The translations under genes and the position numbers were made by a program. Source: Balanoglossus misakiensis (taxonomy: Eukaryota; Hemichordata). Taken from it: a stretch of DNA of 64,000 nucleotides. Under the pieces are notes generated by a model. That model ran no database searches. It saw only the letters and a program-made list of their open reading frames with translations, and was not told the origin of the DNA. The stretch's first letter is position 1. The number at the start of each line of letters is the position of its first letter. This document shows, one piece after another, positions 1-10,100 of this stretch. The stretch covers positions 12,090,001-12,154,000 of the forward strand of contig CM082581.2 in NCBI GenBank assembly GCA_040954595.2. The letters are read 5' to 3'.

Positions 1-904
1 GGTGAGGGTATTGTTACCATGACAACAGGCTCGATAGGAATGATAGCTTCCCACAAGATTTACAAACTTCAATCCAAAAAGATTTCAAAACAGATGGTTT
101 TGTTGGTGTACTTCCTGTCAGCTTTCCCAGATTATGGCATTATTAATGAGCTACATGAAGCTACCACTTTTATAAAATTATGATTTATGTTTTAGCAATT
201 TAGGGACAGTAATGCGTGTATCCACTAGCTTCTTGTTCTACTCCCTACAGCATGTTGATATGCCCAGTATTCAACTTGTCATCACAGCATATTCATGTAT
301 CAGTATAACCAGCAATGTTGATCATTGAATATTAGTCCGGACTAAAATTCAAATGTCAACAATTACAATGTACTTTACACATAAACATTGTTGACAGGCT
401 GAATACTTGGCATTTAAACTCTCTGCCTACAGCGAGGAGAAAAAGAAAACAGCTAAATTTACTGTCTCTTGAAGTCAAAATACAGCATTTTGGGTTGACA
501 TGTTGGAACATTTTGATTTGTTTACCAATCTGGGAAAACTGATCACTTCTGCACTTCAGTAGTCTATCATCAATACACTTTTGTTTCTGGTCACGGTACC
601 CAGCAGGTATCGTTAAATAAAACAGTAGTAGTGTTGACTTTCAGGACCGAGTTTGATCACCTCATGGGCACTATCACAAAGTACCATGTTCATCACATTG
701 TGTACCATAACGGAACATCCAAAGAATTGTAAAATCCCACATATCTGGTATCTCGAAAGTTCCCCAGTTTCTTTTCCCGTTTTGTACAAAGTTGAAAACG
801 ACCACAAACATGGTACTTTCATCCTCCCTATTCATTTTCAATGCCTAATAAATGTCTAAAGGAAAAGGCATAAATCTTTCACCATTCCCGTATATACCAA
901 GTAC
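1..904. other. probable intron of the minus-strand gene; no exon found
   Basis: I see no exon with both splice sites and an open frame here. Exon 905-997 on the minus strand would donate into this stretch, so it is probably intron of that gene or sequence beyond its last exon. It contains an X-box-like palindrome, GTTACCATGACAAC, at 13-26. Confidence 0.4.
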
Positions 905-997
905 CTTCAAGTCTGACCAATCGCAGGAGACCCCGGGGTCAGCTTCAGAATCTGATTGGTCAAGGATGCTGAAGCAGTCATCAACGTCGCTGAGAAC
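905..997 (-). CDS. probable internal exon of an unrecognised minus-strand gene
   Basis: Ninety-three bases (31 codons, phase 0 at both ends) read on the minus strand as an acidic, serine-rich peptide that begins VLSDVDDCFSIL and ends CDWSDLK. The donor side is AAG followed by gtactt. The acceptor side is a weaker TTAAG with a poor pyrimidine tract, and this is the main doubt. The phase agrees with the two better-supported exons at 2471-2641 and 3106-3192, so all three could be spliced in frame. I do not recognise the family; the composition suggests a disordered, acidic segment. It could instead be a chance open frame. Confidence 0.42.
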
Positions 998-2470
998 CTT
1001 AATCAATAGCGTTAATTTACGAGACATCATCATAAGCACAAAACGCATTTACACATTATTATTACCAATCTGGCCGAAACATCTTTTAAACGTCTTTTTC
1101 ATCTTCTGCATTTTTAAAATCAAAGCAGTTTCAAAGTATGCACTTCAGCTAGACTTCCTACCAAAGAAACCCACTCCCTCATGTAAAACCTAAAAACATG
1201 ACGTGGAGTTCACACAGTGAAGCCCCACATTCATGTGTACAATAGGTAAAATATGCGTCAACCTTGCGTGCATTAAAAGTGCAGCATTGTCTTGAAAGAA
1301 AAAACCCATGAGGCAAGTAGTCTAGCTGGGTGCAAACCTTTCAAATTTGGTGAATTTCTGGCATTTTTGTTTGCCCTTTTAATATACATTATTATATAGC
1401 TGTAGATACCCAAATGACTTTCCTTGGAAATTTCCAGTTCTACACCAACAAAGACTAGACTCTAGACTTGTGACATGAAGCAGTCTTGCAAAGTTGCCTC
1501 CAATTGGTTGATTGTTTTGCAAAGTTACTTATCACTGGTCAATTTGTTTTTTGTAAAACTAGCCTGCACTTGGATGTACACCAAATGCAGGCATTTTACA
1601 CAAATCCAAAACATTATGAACTTTCAGAATACTTGCAGGTCACTCATCTAGATGGAATACCATTTAGGTGAAGGTACAGTGAAATTATCAAGTGGTTTGT
1701 TTCTAGTCAACAATACGAGATTCAAATTTGATCTCTTGTGGTTTTGTTTCCCACCGAGAATAATGCAAGATACTGGAAGTGAAACTAAATTCTGCGAGAC
1801 AGGGTAGTACAACTAGAAATTTCCTTTTCTGCACCAGATCTATCTGTTTTTAAACACCACACTTTATAAACTGTCAGTTTTACAAAATAAGGTGACCTTT
1901 CTTAATTCAGACACTTGACCGTCACCTCAGAATACCTGTAAAATTGCATGGTTCCAAACATCACCCAAGTTTGGTGAGACTCTAATCACAGGATCCGGAG
2001 GTGAAGAAGTGAAAGCATATTGGTGCATGGGCTACAAGTTAATTTCTAACATCTCTTCATAGCCTCACTCATCAGTTCTCACATTTTGCAGAGATACATT
2101 AACATCACTCAAGATTTTCCAAGACAAACCATTAGAGTTCATATCCAAAGAAATTGTTTTATCACCTGGAAGTTCAGTTTTATAGAAAATTTCATTACAG
2201 GGCACACTGAGCCAGGGGCAGATTTTTATTTTAGTCCCCCTAGGCCAATGTTCAAACCTGAAATGCTGCTGCAATTTAGGAATCTATTGTTATGCAAATT
2301 ATTTACTCTACAAACCAATCAGAAATCACCAGAAGAGTAGGCTTAAAGAGTAATCACTTGGGTCTTATATAAACATTCCAGTGAAACAAGTCAAAGGTCA
2401 TTCCTTTTTGATGTAGTGAGCCTATGAAGCCTTAAACTATCACATGAAAATACATAGTGCTATCATTTAC
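998..2470. other. probable intron of the minus-strand gene
   Basis: This lies between the modelled minus-strand exons. A protein-like open stretch on the minus strand near 2079-2168 has usable splice dinucleotides, but its phase does not fit its neighbours, so it is not called. Nothing else is seen. Confidence 0.4.
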
Positions 2471-2641
2471 CTTGAGATATGGCAGGGAACTGCAGCTGTC
2501 CTCATTACTATGATTTGGTGGTGGGGGAAGTGACCAGGTGTTCAAATGGCCACATCCAATGGTCATATCTGTTGCATCAATAGACTCTCTGAGTAAAGAG
2601 ATGAGATCAGAGTCTTTGACATGCCCACCTTCTTGTTCCAG
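2471..2641 (-). CDS. internal exon of an unrecognised minus-strand gene
   Basis: On the minus strand this is a 171-base exon (57 codons) flanked by a good acceptor (TTTTTACAG) and a good donor (AAG followed by gtaaat). Only one frame is open, and it is phase 0 at both ends. The peptide starts LEQEGGHVKDSDLISLLRES, contains TIGCGHLNTW and a PPPP run, and ends SCSSLPYLK. It joins in frame to exon 3106-3192 upstream. I cannot name the family: there is no catalytic motif or membrane segment, and the second half looks disordered. The gene is transcribed away from the phosphodiesterase gene on the other strand. Splice signals plus a unique open frame make a real exon likely; the function is unknown. 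Confidence 0.72.
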
Positions 2642-3105
2642 CTGTAAAAAATATGAAACGATATAATTACCAGTACTTGAGCTTTTTTTTTTGTCTTACA
2701 TACACACTTGAATCTATTGTTTTCTGAAATCCAATGAATACCGGGATGTTATAGTTCAATTAATACTACATGTAGGTCTCTGGTGCCTGGTCCGTGAACC
2801 AGCTGCTTGCTGTTTCTGGAACAGACATTGGCAGTGGGCCAAGTTTCCCCACAACAAATTTCTGTGGTCCGCGCCAGAGATTTGACCTTTGACCTCCCTC
2901 AGCTCTGACTATCTGTTACTCTAGCCGGCTGTGCAGCTTTCTGGAATGGGGTCAATGGCTTTGCAACCTTCAAGGTTCACAACAAGTCAGCCATGACCGT
3001 GTTTACTAGAATATCAGTTGACAAGTATGCCATGATGGCTGCCAGTTTTACTAGCTTTGACTTAGGGTCCTCATACGGTCCCCCTGCCACCGTTTAGATT
3101 CTTAC
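2642..3105 (-). other. intron between two minus-strand exons
   Basis: This is a 464-base intron with canonical ends on the minus strand (gtaag at 3105, acag at 2642). Nothing further is seen inside. Confidence 0.65.
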
Positions 3106-3192
3106 CTGGACCTGAAAATGTTCTGGTACATCTTTGCTGTCATCAATGTAACCTTTCCTGATTTCTGATGACACCTCCATGTTGGGATATTC
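3106..3192 (-). CDS. internal exon of an unrecognised minus-strand gene
   Basis: Eighty-seven bases (29 codons) on the minus strand lie between acceptor CTCTTCAG and donor CAG followed by gtaag. Two frames are open, but only the phase-0 frame continues into the open frame of exon 2471-2641, so that frame is chosen. The peptide begins EYPNMEVSSEIRKGYIDD and ends VPEHFQVQ. It is hydrophilic, with no recognisable domain. It is the most upstream well-supported exon of this gene; exons closer to its start should lie between here and about 6.3 kb, but none is secure. The protein family is unknown. Confidence 0.7.
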
Positions 3193-6037
3193 CTGAAGAG
3201 AGGCATTTCAATAGAGATTTAGTATTCAGTTTGATATTAAAACCTGGTTAGGTAAAAACAGATGACCTGTTGACAAGTTTGTGTTTCCTAGCCAACACTT
3301 GTATTTCCCAACTAAACAGCCTTGAGATGACAGGATAAGATAACATTCAAAAGTCGGCATTAATGTATAAAGGTACACTATACATGCATCATAATACAGA
3401 TCATGTGTTGTGTTAATCACCATTCTGATTGGATCCAAGACTAAGTGGCAATTAGGGGGATGACACAAATGTTATGGTACCAGTATTGAAATGTTACCCT
3501 GAACAAGAACGGAATGCTGGTCACTGTGCCACCTTCCTGAGTTCAGATTAGTATTCCCGTGAACAAGATGGTATCTAAGGAATGATGATACCCTTGTTAT
3601 TGTATGGATTCACCAAGGATGGGTTTAGTCTGTGCAATGGACATGCATAGACGCCATCTTGGGGGGGGGGGGGCACTTAACTAAAATTACGATGACCTTA
3701 AATCCAACGCGTCGTCGAAATATTCACTCGGGGCTAAAGGTTTGGCACTGGTGTTTAGACAAACAAGCTTTGGGAAACGTCTAGTGGGTGGTATCACTAC
3801 AGACTCGACCACTGCAAGGACCATAGCATAGGACGGAAAAAACACGTGGTTCACTGTTGTGTACCAAAAGTTGCAAAACCGGACAACCGGATCTGTTCAA
3901 TGATGTCGACATACACACGTGTCGTATAATTTGGTGCATTGGTAAATACTCGTTTGCATGTTGCCGACAATGTCTGCACCAGTCTAGTCGCGTTCAGAGC
4001 TATGAAGGACCGACAATGGCGATTAATTATGCGACATGCAAGCGACGATTTAAACACATACTGTACACACCCTTTCCTCGAAATTTCACATAACGTCAGT
4101 CTCACTGTCGAACTTGCCTTGGATCATAGTAGCCAGTTTAACAAAGAACACCCCATTTCACAGTTTCAACCAAAGTATCAACATTTTAGTTATAGTGTCA
4201 ACAATTTCAAACTCATTTCGCCGTAGTTTTGTCGGGTATGCCAGCTGCATGGCTGGAACGTGCTAAACTGTTTTCGTACCATGCCATATTCATTTGCATC
4301 GCAATCGTCGGTTCGCCACGCGTGCCACGTGCCCTCGGTTCTACATGCGATTTTCACCGACCAAAACGCAAATTTTACCCTGTTGACCTCGTTAAATGGA
4401 TAAGGTGGTTATTTCCACGGTATTCTGCACCATGGGCTTGGGTGAATTCAGAAAAGATGCTGAAAAAGAACGCATACGCCGGTGTACACAAACTTGTGGA
4501 AGTCCTTCACTTTGCATGCTGGTCAGACATACTTCAACTTATGATTCACGATATTTTCTGGAATTTAAAATCGAACTTCATTTAAGAACATTGTAATACA
4601 ACATTCCTTCAAACACACGGCACGACCATGAGCAAAATTTACGTACCGCAGACGTCGAAACGTTCAGTTTTTCATGTTCTTCGACGAACAACGTGGCTAT
4701 CGCTGCCATCCCACCTCAAACCATGCATTACATACAGCTTCTTTGGGGAAGCCTCGTTTCCATGAATGACGTAAATACTTTATGATTAATTTGCATACTT
4801 ACAATGCATGCCGCCCTCATGCTGTGAACATGAGTTGTGAAATACTCTTGTTTTTAATATGCAAACAGCTTAAAATTCAACAAAACAGTTCACATGCAAT
4901 ACGACAGTTTTAAAATTAATACAAAACAAACATTCATTGCGTGTAGTTTGCCTTATTTCATTGTACAGTGTGCTGACTATTAAAAAACATTTTACTCGTG
5001 GTCATAGATCATTGTAGAAAAGTCACGGTTGTGGTTGATATCATTTCCCCACGTTCTATTGACGATTTATTGCTACAAATAATTCATACAACAAAGGCAA
5101 GCACGTGTCACCTTTCTAATGGGCTCGTGCACGGACGCGCTGAATAGTTAAGAGTGTTCGACCCTCGGATCCTCAAAGTTCATGTATACAAATACGCCCC
5201 ATTTTCATTGAGGACAAGTTCTCTATCCAATAAAATAGGTATACGTCAAATTAAAACAGAATAATGACCCACAGTATGACATGGATTTTAGGGTGTCAAA
5301 ATGTTAAATATTCGAGAGTTCGTTTTGACATACTGGTATTTTTTTTCATGGCAGACTGTTTTGGATTTTGAACACTGGAACAGAAAGTTTATCGTCCTAA
5401 GAAAAAACACTGCAGCCTGATCATGCGTTGCCACAAAGATCATTCTTTCACGGGGAACGAAAATAAAGCTCCAGTTCACGAGAATTAGCAGGCGTGACAA
5501 ACACATTTTAGATTTTAATCGCTTATGTCACGATTTCCATTATTCTTTTTTTTTCATCAGAGTTTACTTTACTACCATGGGTTGCATTCAACATGACTGG
5601 AACTCTCTTAACTTGAAAATATAGGTATGATTTCCATAATACATGTATTATTAGTCGCCTGCCCTTCATCTGGTTGGAAAGGAAACAAAAAACATAACTT
5701 CATATAAACTTAGCTTTACTTAATCCTTTACATAACTCAGATTTTGACACTTTGTAAGGATGTTTATGTAAACGTACTTGTACAAAACTTGTACTGACCC
5801 TGTCCAAATTTAGCAACCCTACCCAAAGATATTAAAGCATGTAAGATGTGACCTCCCAAAAAGCACAGAACTTCTATTGCGCATACGTTTCAATTCATGA
5901 TCCATCAAAATGTAATCATAGTCTCTCGTACATTCATGATGTGGCTCTATAGCGCCCGCTGTGTGGAAGCAAGTGGTTACTGCTATCAGCAGTAGGCCTA
6001 AAAAGACGCAATGCGTGGCAGTAGGTAGAACAGGCAC
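3193..6037. other. 5' part of the minus-strand gene (unresolved) with CpG-rich sequence
   Basis: This stretch should contain the start of the minus-strand gene. One candidate exon, 4379-4459 on the minus strand, has a strong acceptor (TTCTTTTTCAG) and an open phase-2 to phase-2 frame, but the exon that should link it to 3106-3192 was not found. A minus-strand open frame near 5823-6037 starts with a hydrophobic, signal-peptide-like stretch but has no ATG there. From about 3690 onward CpG is clearly commoner than in the introns. A run of 13 G lies at 3661-3673. Confidence 0.4.
3661..3673. repeat. poly-G run (13 bases)
   Basis: An uninterrupted G run at the left edge of the CpG-richer domain. 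Its length is likely variable between alleles and prone to sequencing error. Confidence 0.9.
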
Positions 6038-6558
6038 CCTCAGACAGCGAAATCAACTTTTCAACTAACTGGTATGCCAGGCTGGTACGACGCATATGTA
6101 TGAAACTTTGAGATCATGACTGCGCGCCCCTCGCCACCCCTACACGCGCGCACGCGTGTGTATGCGAACGCGAAAAGGCGCGAGAATACCATGCGCGCAC
6201 GCTGTTCAGTATCACTTGTGTTTAATCAGCAATCTGATTATGATGTCATACAATGTTAGTCCAATCGGCGGCGTCCGTTCTGCATATCAAATAAGGCGAT
6301 TATAATTATTGACGAGAGTGACATCGACATACAGCAAAGCGCGTATTGTGGTTTTGATTTCCATTCGCTGCGTGCAGCGCTGTGAAACTGTCTGTGCCAA
6401 AGAAATCGTACAAAGCATACGTTTTCCGATATTCTTCGCGAGCCAGACTTCTCATCAGATGCAGAATGAACTAGGCCTGGCTTTGACCGGCAGTGAAGAC
6501 TAAGTCGTGGTTTTAAAAACATTCGTTTCTTTTGATTCTTGACCATCAAGATCTAACT
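6038..6558. promoter_or_regulatory. inferred promoter and 5' untranslated region of the phosphodiesterase gene, possibly bidirectional
   Basis: This interval sits directly before the ATG at 6559 and between two divergently oriented genes. Positions 6119-6205 are very CpG-rich, with GCGCGC, CACGCGTG and CGCGAA strings, and contain an inverted repeat (ACACGCG at 6142-6148 and CGCGTGT at 6153-6159) that resembles an NRF1-type GCGCAYGCG site. A TATAATTATT string lies at 6301-6310, which is plausible but unproven as a core element. No transcription start can be read from the sequence. The bidirectional role is inferred from gene orientation and CpG content. Confidence 0.5.
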
Positions 6559-7185
6559 ATGGGAGAAAGAAAGTTGACTCGGGATGAGGTAGCGAAGTTT
6601 TTGGAGAAGGATACGCAGTTTGCGGAGGACTATTTCTCCACGAAGGCCACGTCTGGTATGGTGGAAAAATGGATATCGAAACACAGCGGGGGAAAAGAAT
6701 CGTTGGCATGGTCTGGTGGGAGCGGTACCTCCATCGTAGACACCGAGAAAGGGGCTGCTATTCTCAAGCATTTTAGAAAGTCTATGTCTGGCGCTGGAGG
6801 TTCATTGAAGAATCTGATCAGCGGTAGTCCGAAGCCCAAGACTTTGCGAAGGAGTCGGACCGTCCTGAAGGAGATGAATGAAAAAGAAATGTTCATGGAG
6901 CTGATCCGAGACATTGCCAACGAACTTGATATCAACACTTTGAGTCACAAAATTTTGATGAACGTGAGTATTTTGACAAACGGAGATCGCGGCAGTCTGT
7001 TCTTAGTTCGGGGACCAAAGGAGTGCCGATACCTCGTGTCCAAATTATTCGATGTCAGTGAGAACTCCACTCTAGAAGAGTCCATGCATTCTGAGGAAGA
7101 TGAAATTCGAATTCCATTTGGTAAAGGCATCGTTGGACACGTCGCGCTCACGAAGGAAACAGTCAACATTAAAAATGCTTACGAG
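6559..7185 (+). CDS. PDE5/11-like: PDE5/11-like exon 1: N-terminal region and first half of GAF-A
   Basis: The exon has 209 codons and ends after AYE at the donor GAG followed by gtaagg, phase 0. The ATG at 6559 is chosen because it has A at -3 and G at +4 and is the first in-frame ATG. The nine codons before it contain none. Residues 12-42 ([14 protein letters not shown]...MVEKWISKH) match the conserved N-terminal block of PDE5 and PDE11. Residues 80-101 are basic and Ser/Thr-rich (for example PKTLRRSRT), the position where PDE5 carries its kinase site, but the exact consensus is not clear. GAF-A starts at about residue 113 ([19 protein letters not shown]) and includes DRGSLFLV and GKGIVGHVA. 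The frame stays open to a stop at 7411-7413, so an unspliced transcript would give a 284-residue fragment truncated within GAF-A. Confidence 0.95.
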
Positions 7186-10100
7186 GTAAGGATGTTTATT
7201 ATGATGAAACGACATTACAGACCGGGCGGCTGCAGAAACACAAGAGGCCGTGGGTTTCACACCTGCTTCCCTAATACATCATTGTGCTTACGATGTATAA
7301 GAGCCGCCGTTCTCATTGTTCGGCGTCCCGTTATATTTAAAACAACTCGAATCCAATTGTACGTCGTCAAATCCAATCTAAACCCGTTATTGACGGCCGG
7401 GGTCACACACTGAACTCATTATATTATCTCAAGATTTCCCGGCGACTCGGCGTGCGCTTACATTGTGCGACGACGAATCCATGACGCGAGCCAGCCAGCA
7501 GCCACCGGGCAATCGCTAACGGTTTTCCTGTATTTATATGGCTATAATAGTGCGAGCATTTGTGAGACTTCGTTTGTTGTAATTCCCTTACATAAACCCC
7601 TTGAGAGAAAAAAAAATAAAACGCTTTCCTCGCCACAGAGCGCACTTCAGAGGCGTACCAACATTTCGCGCAACCCGATTGAAATCAGATTTGTGTACAT
7701 GGTAACCTAGTGACAATCGCGTCCGCGGTCTGCTGTTGTTTTTAGCGCGCCTTAAAACAATACCGCGCTGCGACAGTGTGCGTGTTTGATGTCGATTTCA
7801 CCGGCAACGCACACCCACCCACACGTGGTTGGAGGCGCGGCGCAGTCCGATTAAACAGCAATGCAAAACCTCCATGGCAACAACACAGCCGGCCTTGTCG
7901 GGCAGAGCAAGCGCTATCACTGTTTTTACGTGATATCGGGACATTACTAAATCTAGTGTCAAAATTCACGCCGGCATTTATGTTGAAACCCGGGCTGTGA
8001 TAATATCGGCTCGGAACAGAACGACGTCGACCAAATACACTCCAGTGTGTATGCTTCGTCCGCGTCCATGGCAGAATTGTTTCAATGACATAGAGCTGTA
8101 TTTTTGTTTTCATTTCTAATTTCAACAATGCACCTTAAAGTTGTTATCACCAGGTTCTGCGCCATAAAATCAGACTGACTTTTCTTCTCGTTTTATCAAC
8201 ATTTCGAGTTTAATTTGATACATGCAGACCATTTGATTCTGCTTTGTTTTCTTCTCAAATAATGCGTTCATACCGATCTGCTAAGCACAATCTCTGTAAC
8301 TGTTTAAAAGATCAAATTTAAAGATGTTCATATCAAAAGATCTCATGTGCCCTGTTACCAAAATTGCTACTTGGTATCTACCATATAACTATTACAATGG
8401 CCAAAGTGCCAGGCGCCATGAGGTGGGTATAGTACAATACTTGACAGCTATTCTTAAGAAAAGTGTTGGTGTTGTGATAACCCATAAAATTTACGAGGCA
8501 GACCCCGAAGAACTAATGTTCTCTGTCAGTTGGAGTAGGAACACGTTTTTGTGCTGAACACAAGCAAACAGAAACGCAGAAAAAAGGACCCTACTGTTGG
8601 TGAGACAAGAGGACAATGCTATTTTCATAAACAAGGACAGGGACTATTGTGAAATTTGTGAAGATGTCCTGTTTATCTATTCAAAGTTGGCCAGAAAAAA
8701 ACCCTGTACATAAACACCTCACCCCTTTCAGTACCAGTGGTCTAGTTTTTGTAAATAATTTTACCATATGTTCGGATAAGGAAAACAGTCAACATGTTGT
8801 TTTGGTAAAATTTATATAATTCTACAGAAGAAACATTTTTTCAAGGAGTGTTTAAAAGTACTTGAGACAATGCTATAAATAGTTCTTCAGTGAATAGGTC
8901 ACTTGGCATAGTGTAACGCTGGTAGCAATTTTATTTTGGATCCATTGGTGGGAGGGGGGGGGGGGCATGCAATAGATTCAAGGCCCATTTGGGGACCTAA
9001 TATGGAGAGATCATTTTCAAATCATCAGGAGTATAAGAACAAGTTTATCTTGAGACATGCTAGTAATGTTGTGAAGACTTTAAATTGGTTGAGTGATATT
9101 AATAAAACAAAAGAGTGTTTTTTTACACTCGTTTATATTTTTCATTGTGTAGCCTGACTATTTTGTGGTTGTTGTAAAACCAAAAGTGCTGTTTCAACCT
9201 GGTGTTCTTGTTCACCGAAGTGAAACATATCCCTTTCTTTCTTTCTTTCTTCGGCACAGCAGCGGTTCAGCGTCTACTGTAGTGACAACTGTCTGTTGTT
9301 CTCATTTCCATTGTTTGAACAAAGATTACCATTTTATTAATGGTTTGCTAAACCCAAAGGTTTGTGTTCCAGCAACCATTCAGATCGATGGTCAGTAAAC
9401 TCCATAGCTATAAAAACAGTCTCTTCTAGTTGTGAAACAAATTTCATGTGTTTGTTTGTCATTGTATATATCAAAATAAAAAACAAGAACAACAACACAT
9501 GTTAACATGTGCACTGGATCTGAACGTAAAAATGTTTTTCAAAGATAACAATGCAGAGAAATACGAGAATGCGAACATTAATCGTCACGTAACAGTTGCA
9601 TCTTTTGATATCACAAAAATTTCCCGTTTTACAGTACATTCCCAGATTATGTTTTTAAAAAAAATAGCACGAACAGAAACTATGATAAATTGCAACTGTA
9701 TGTTGAACTGGAAGTTGCATTTAAAATTAAATTAAATGAGTTTCGAGCAGGCACTCGTCACAGTAGCTTCCTCCTATGAACCCTTTCTATATTGTAATTT
9801 GTCAGCATTTTGCTAAAGATGTAATGTGCTTTAGCTTCACTCATGGTGCTGCTGACTATAACAGGTAATTAATTGAAAAACTGATATCAATAAAACTACA
9901 TGTATTCATGTAAAGGCATTATAATTATGGAGTTTACCAAAAATGACAATTTATGATTGATAGTTATTTGTTGAAATTTGCCAGGATTGTGTAATACATC
10001 ATCATCATTATTGGTTGCCACAAAGTGTAATTGAATTTCACAATACTTGCCATTAACATTAAAAATTAATACTTTTGGGAGTGATGATTTCTTAGTGTCA

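Noticed and set aside
2079-2168. Minus-strand candidate exon reading DKTISLDMNSNGLSWKILSD
   Set aside because: The acceptor CTTCCAG gives phase 1, which does not fit the phase-0 exons on either side, and its pyrimidine tract is poor.
3851-4105. Minus-strand open frame of 84 codons in the CpG-rich domain
   Set aside because: Not a recognisable protein. Possible splice sites give phases that do not connect to the neighbouring exon.
4238-4585. Plus-strand 115-codon open frame starting MPAAWLERAKLF
   Set aside because: Located in CpG-rich sequence where stops are rarer; no recognisable domain or splice context, and it overlaps a better minus-strand exon candidate.
5823-6037. Minus-strand open frame with a signal-peptide-like start (CVFLGLLLIAVTTCF...AGA)
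   Set aside because: The frame begins at GTG, and no in-frame ATG lies before the hydrophobic stretch (a stop is 16 bases upstream). The first ATG, at 5903-5905, follows it in a weak context. A true first exon of the minus-strand gene is not demonstrated here.
7186-7413. Continuation of the exon 1 frame past the splice donor
   Set aside because: The sequence after gtaagg no longer matches GAF-A, whereas exon 2 continues the domain exactly. This is intron read-through.
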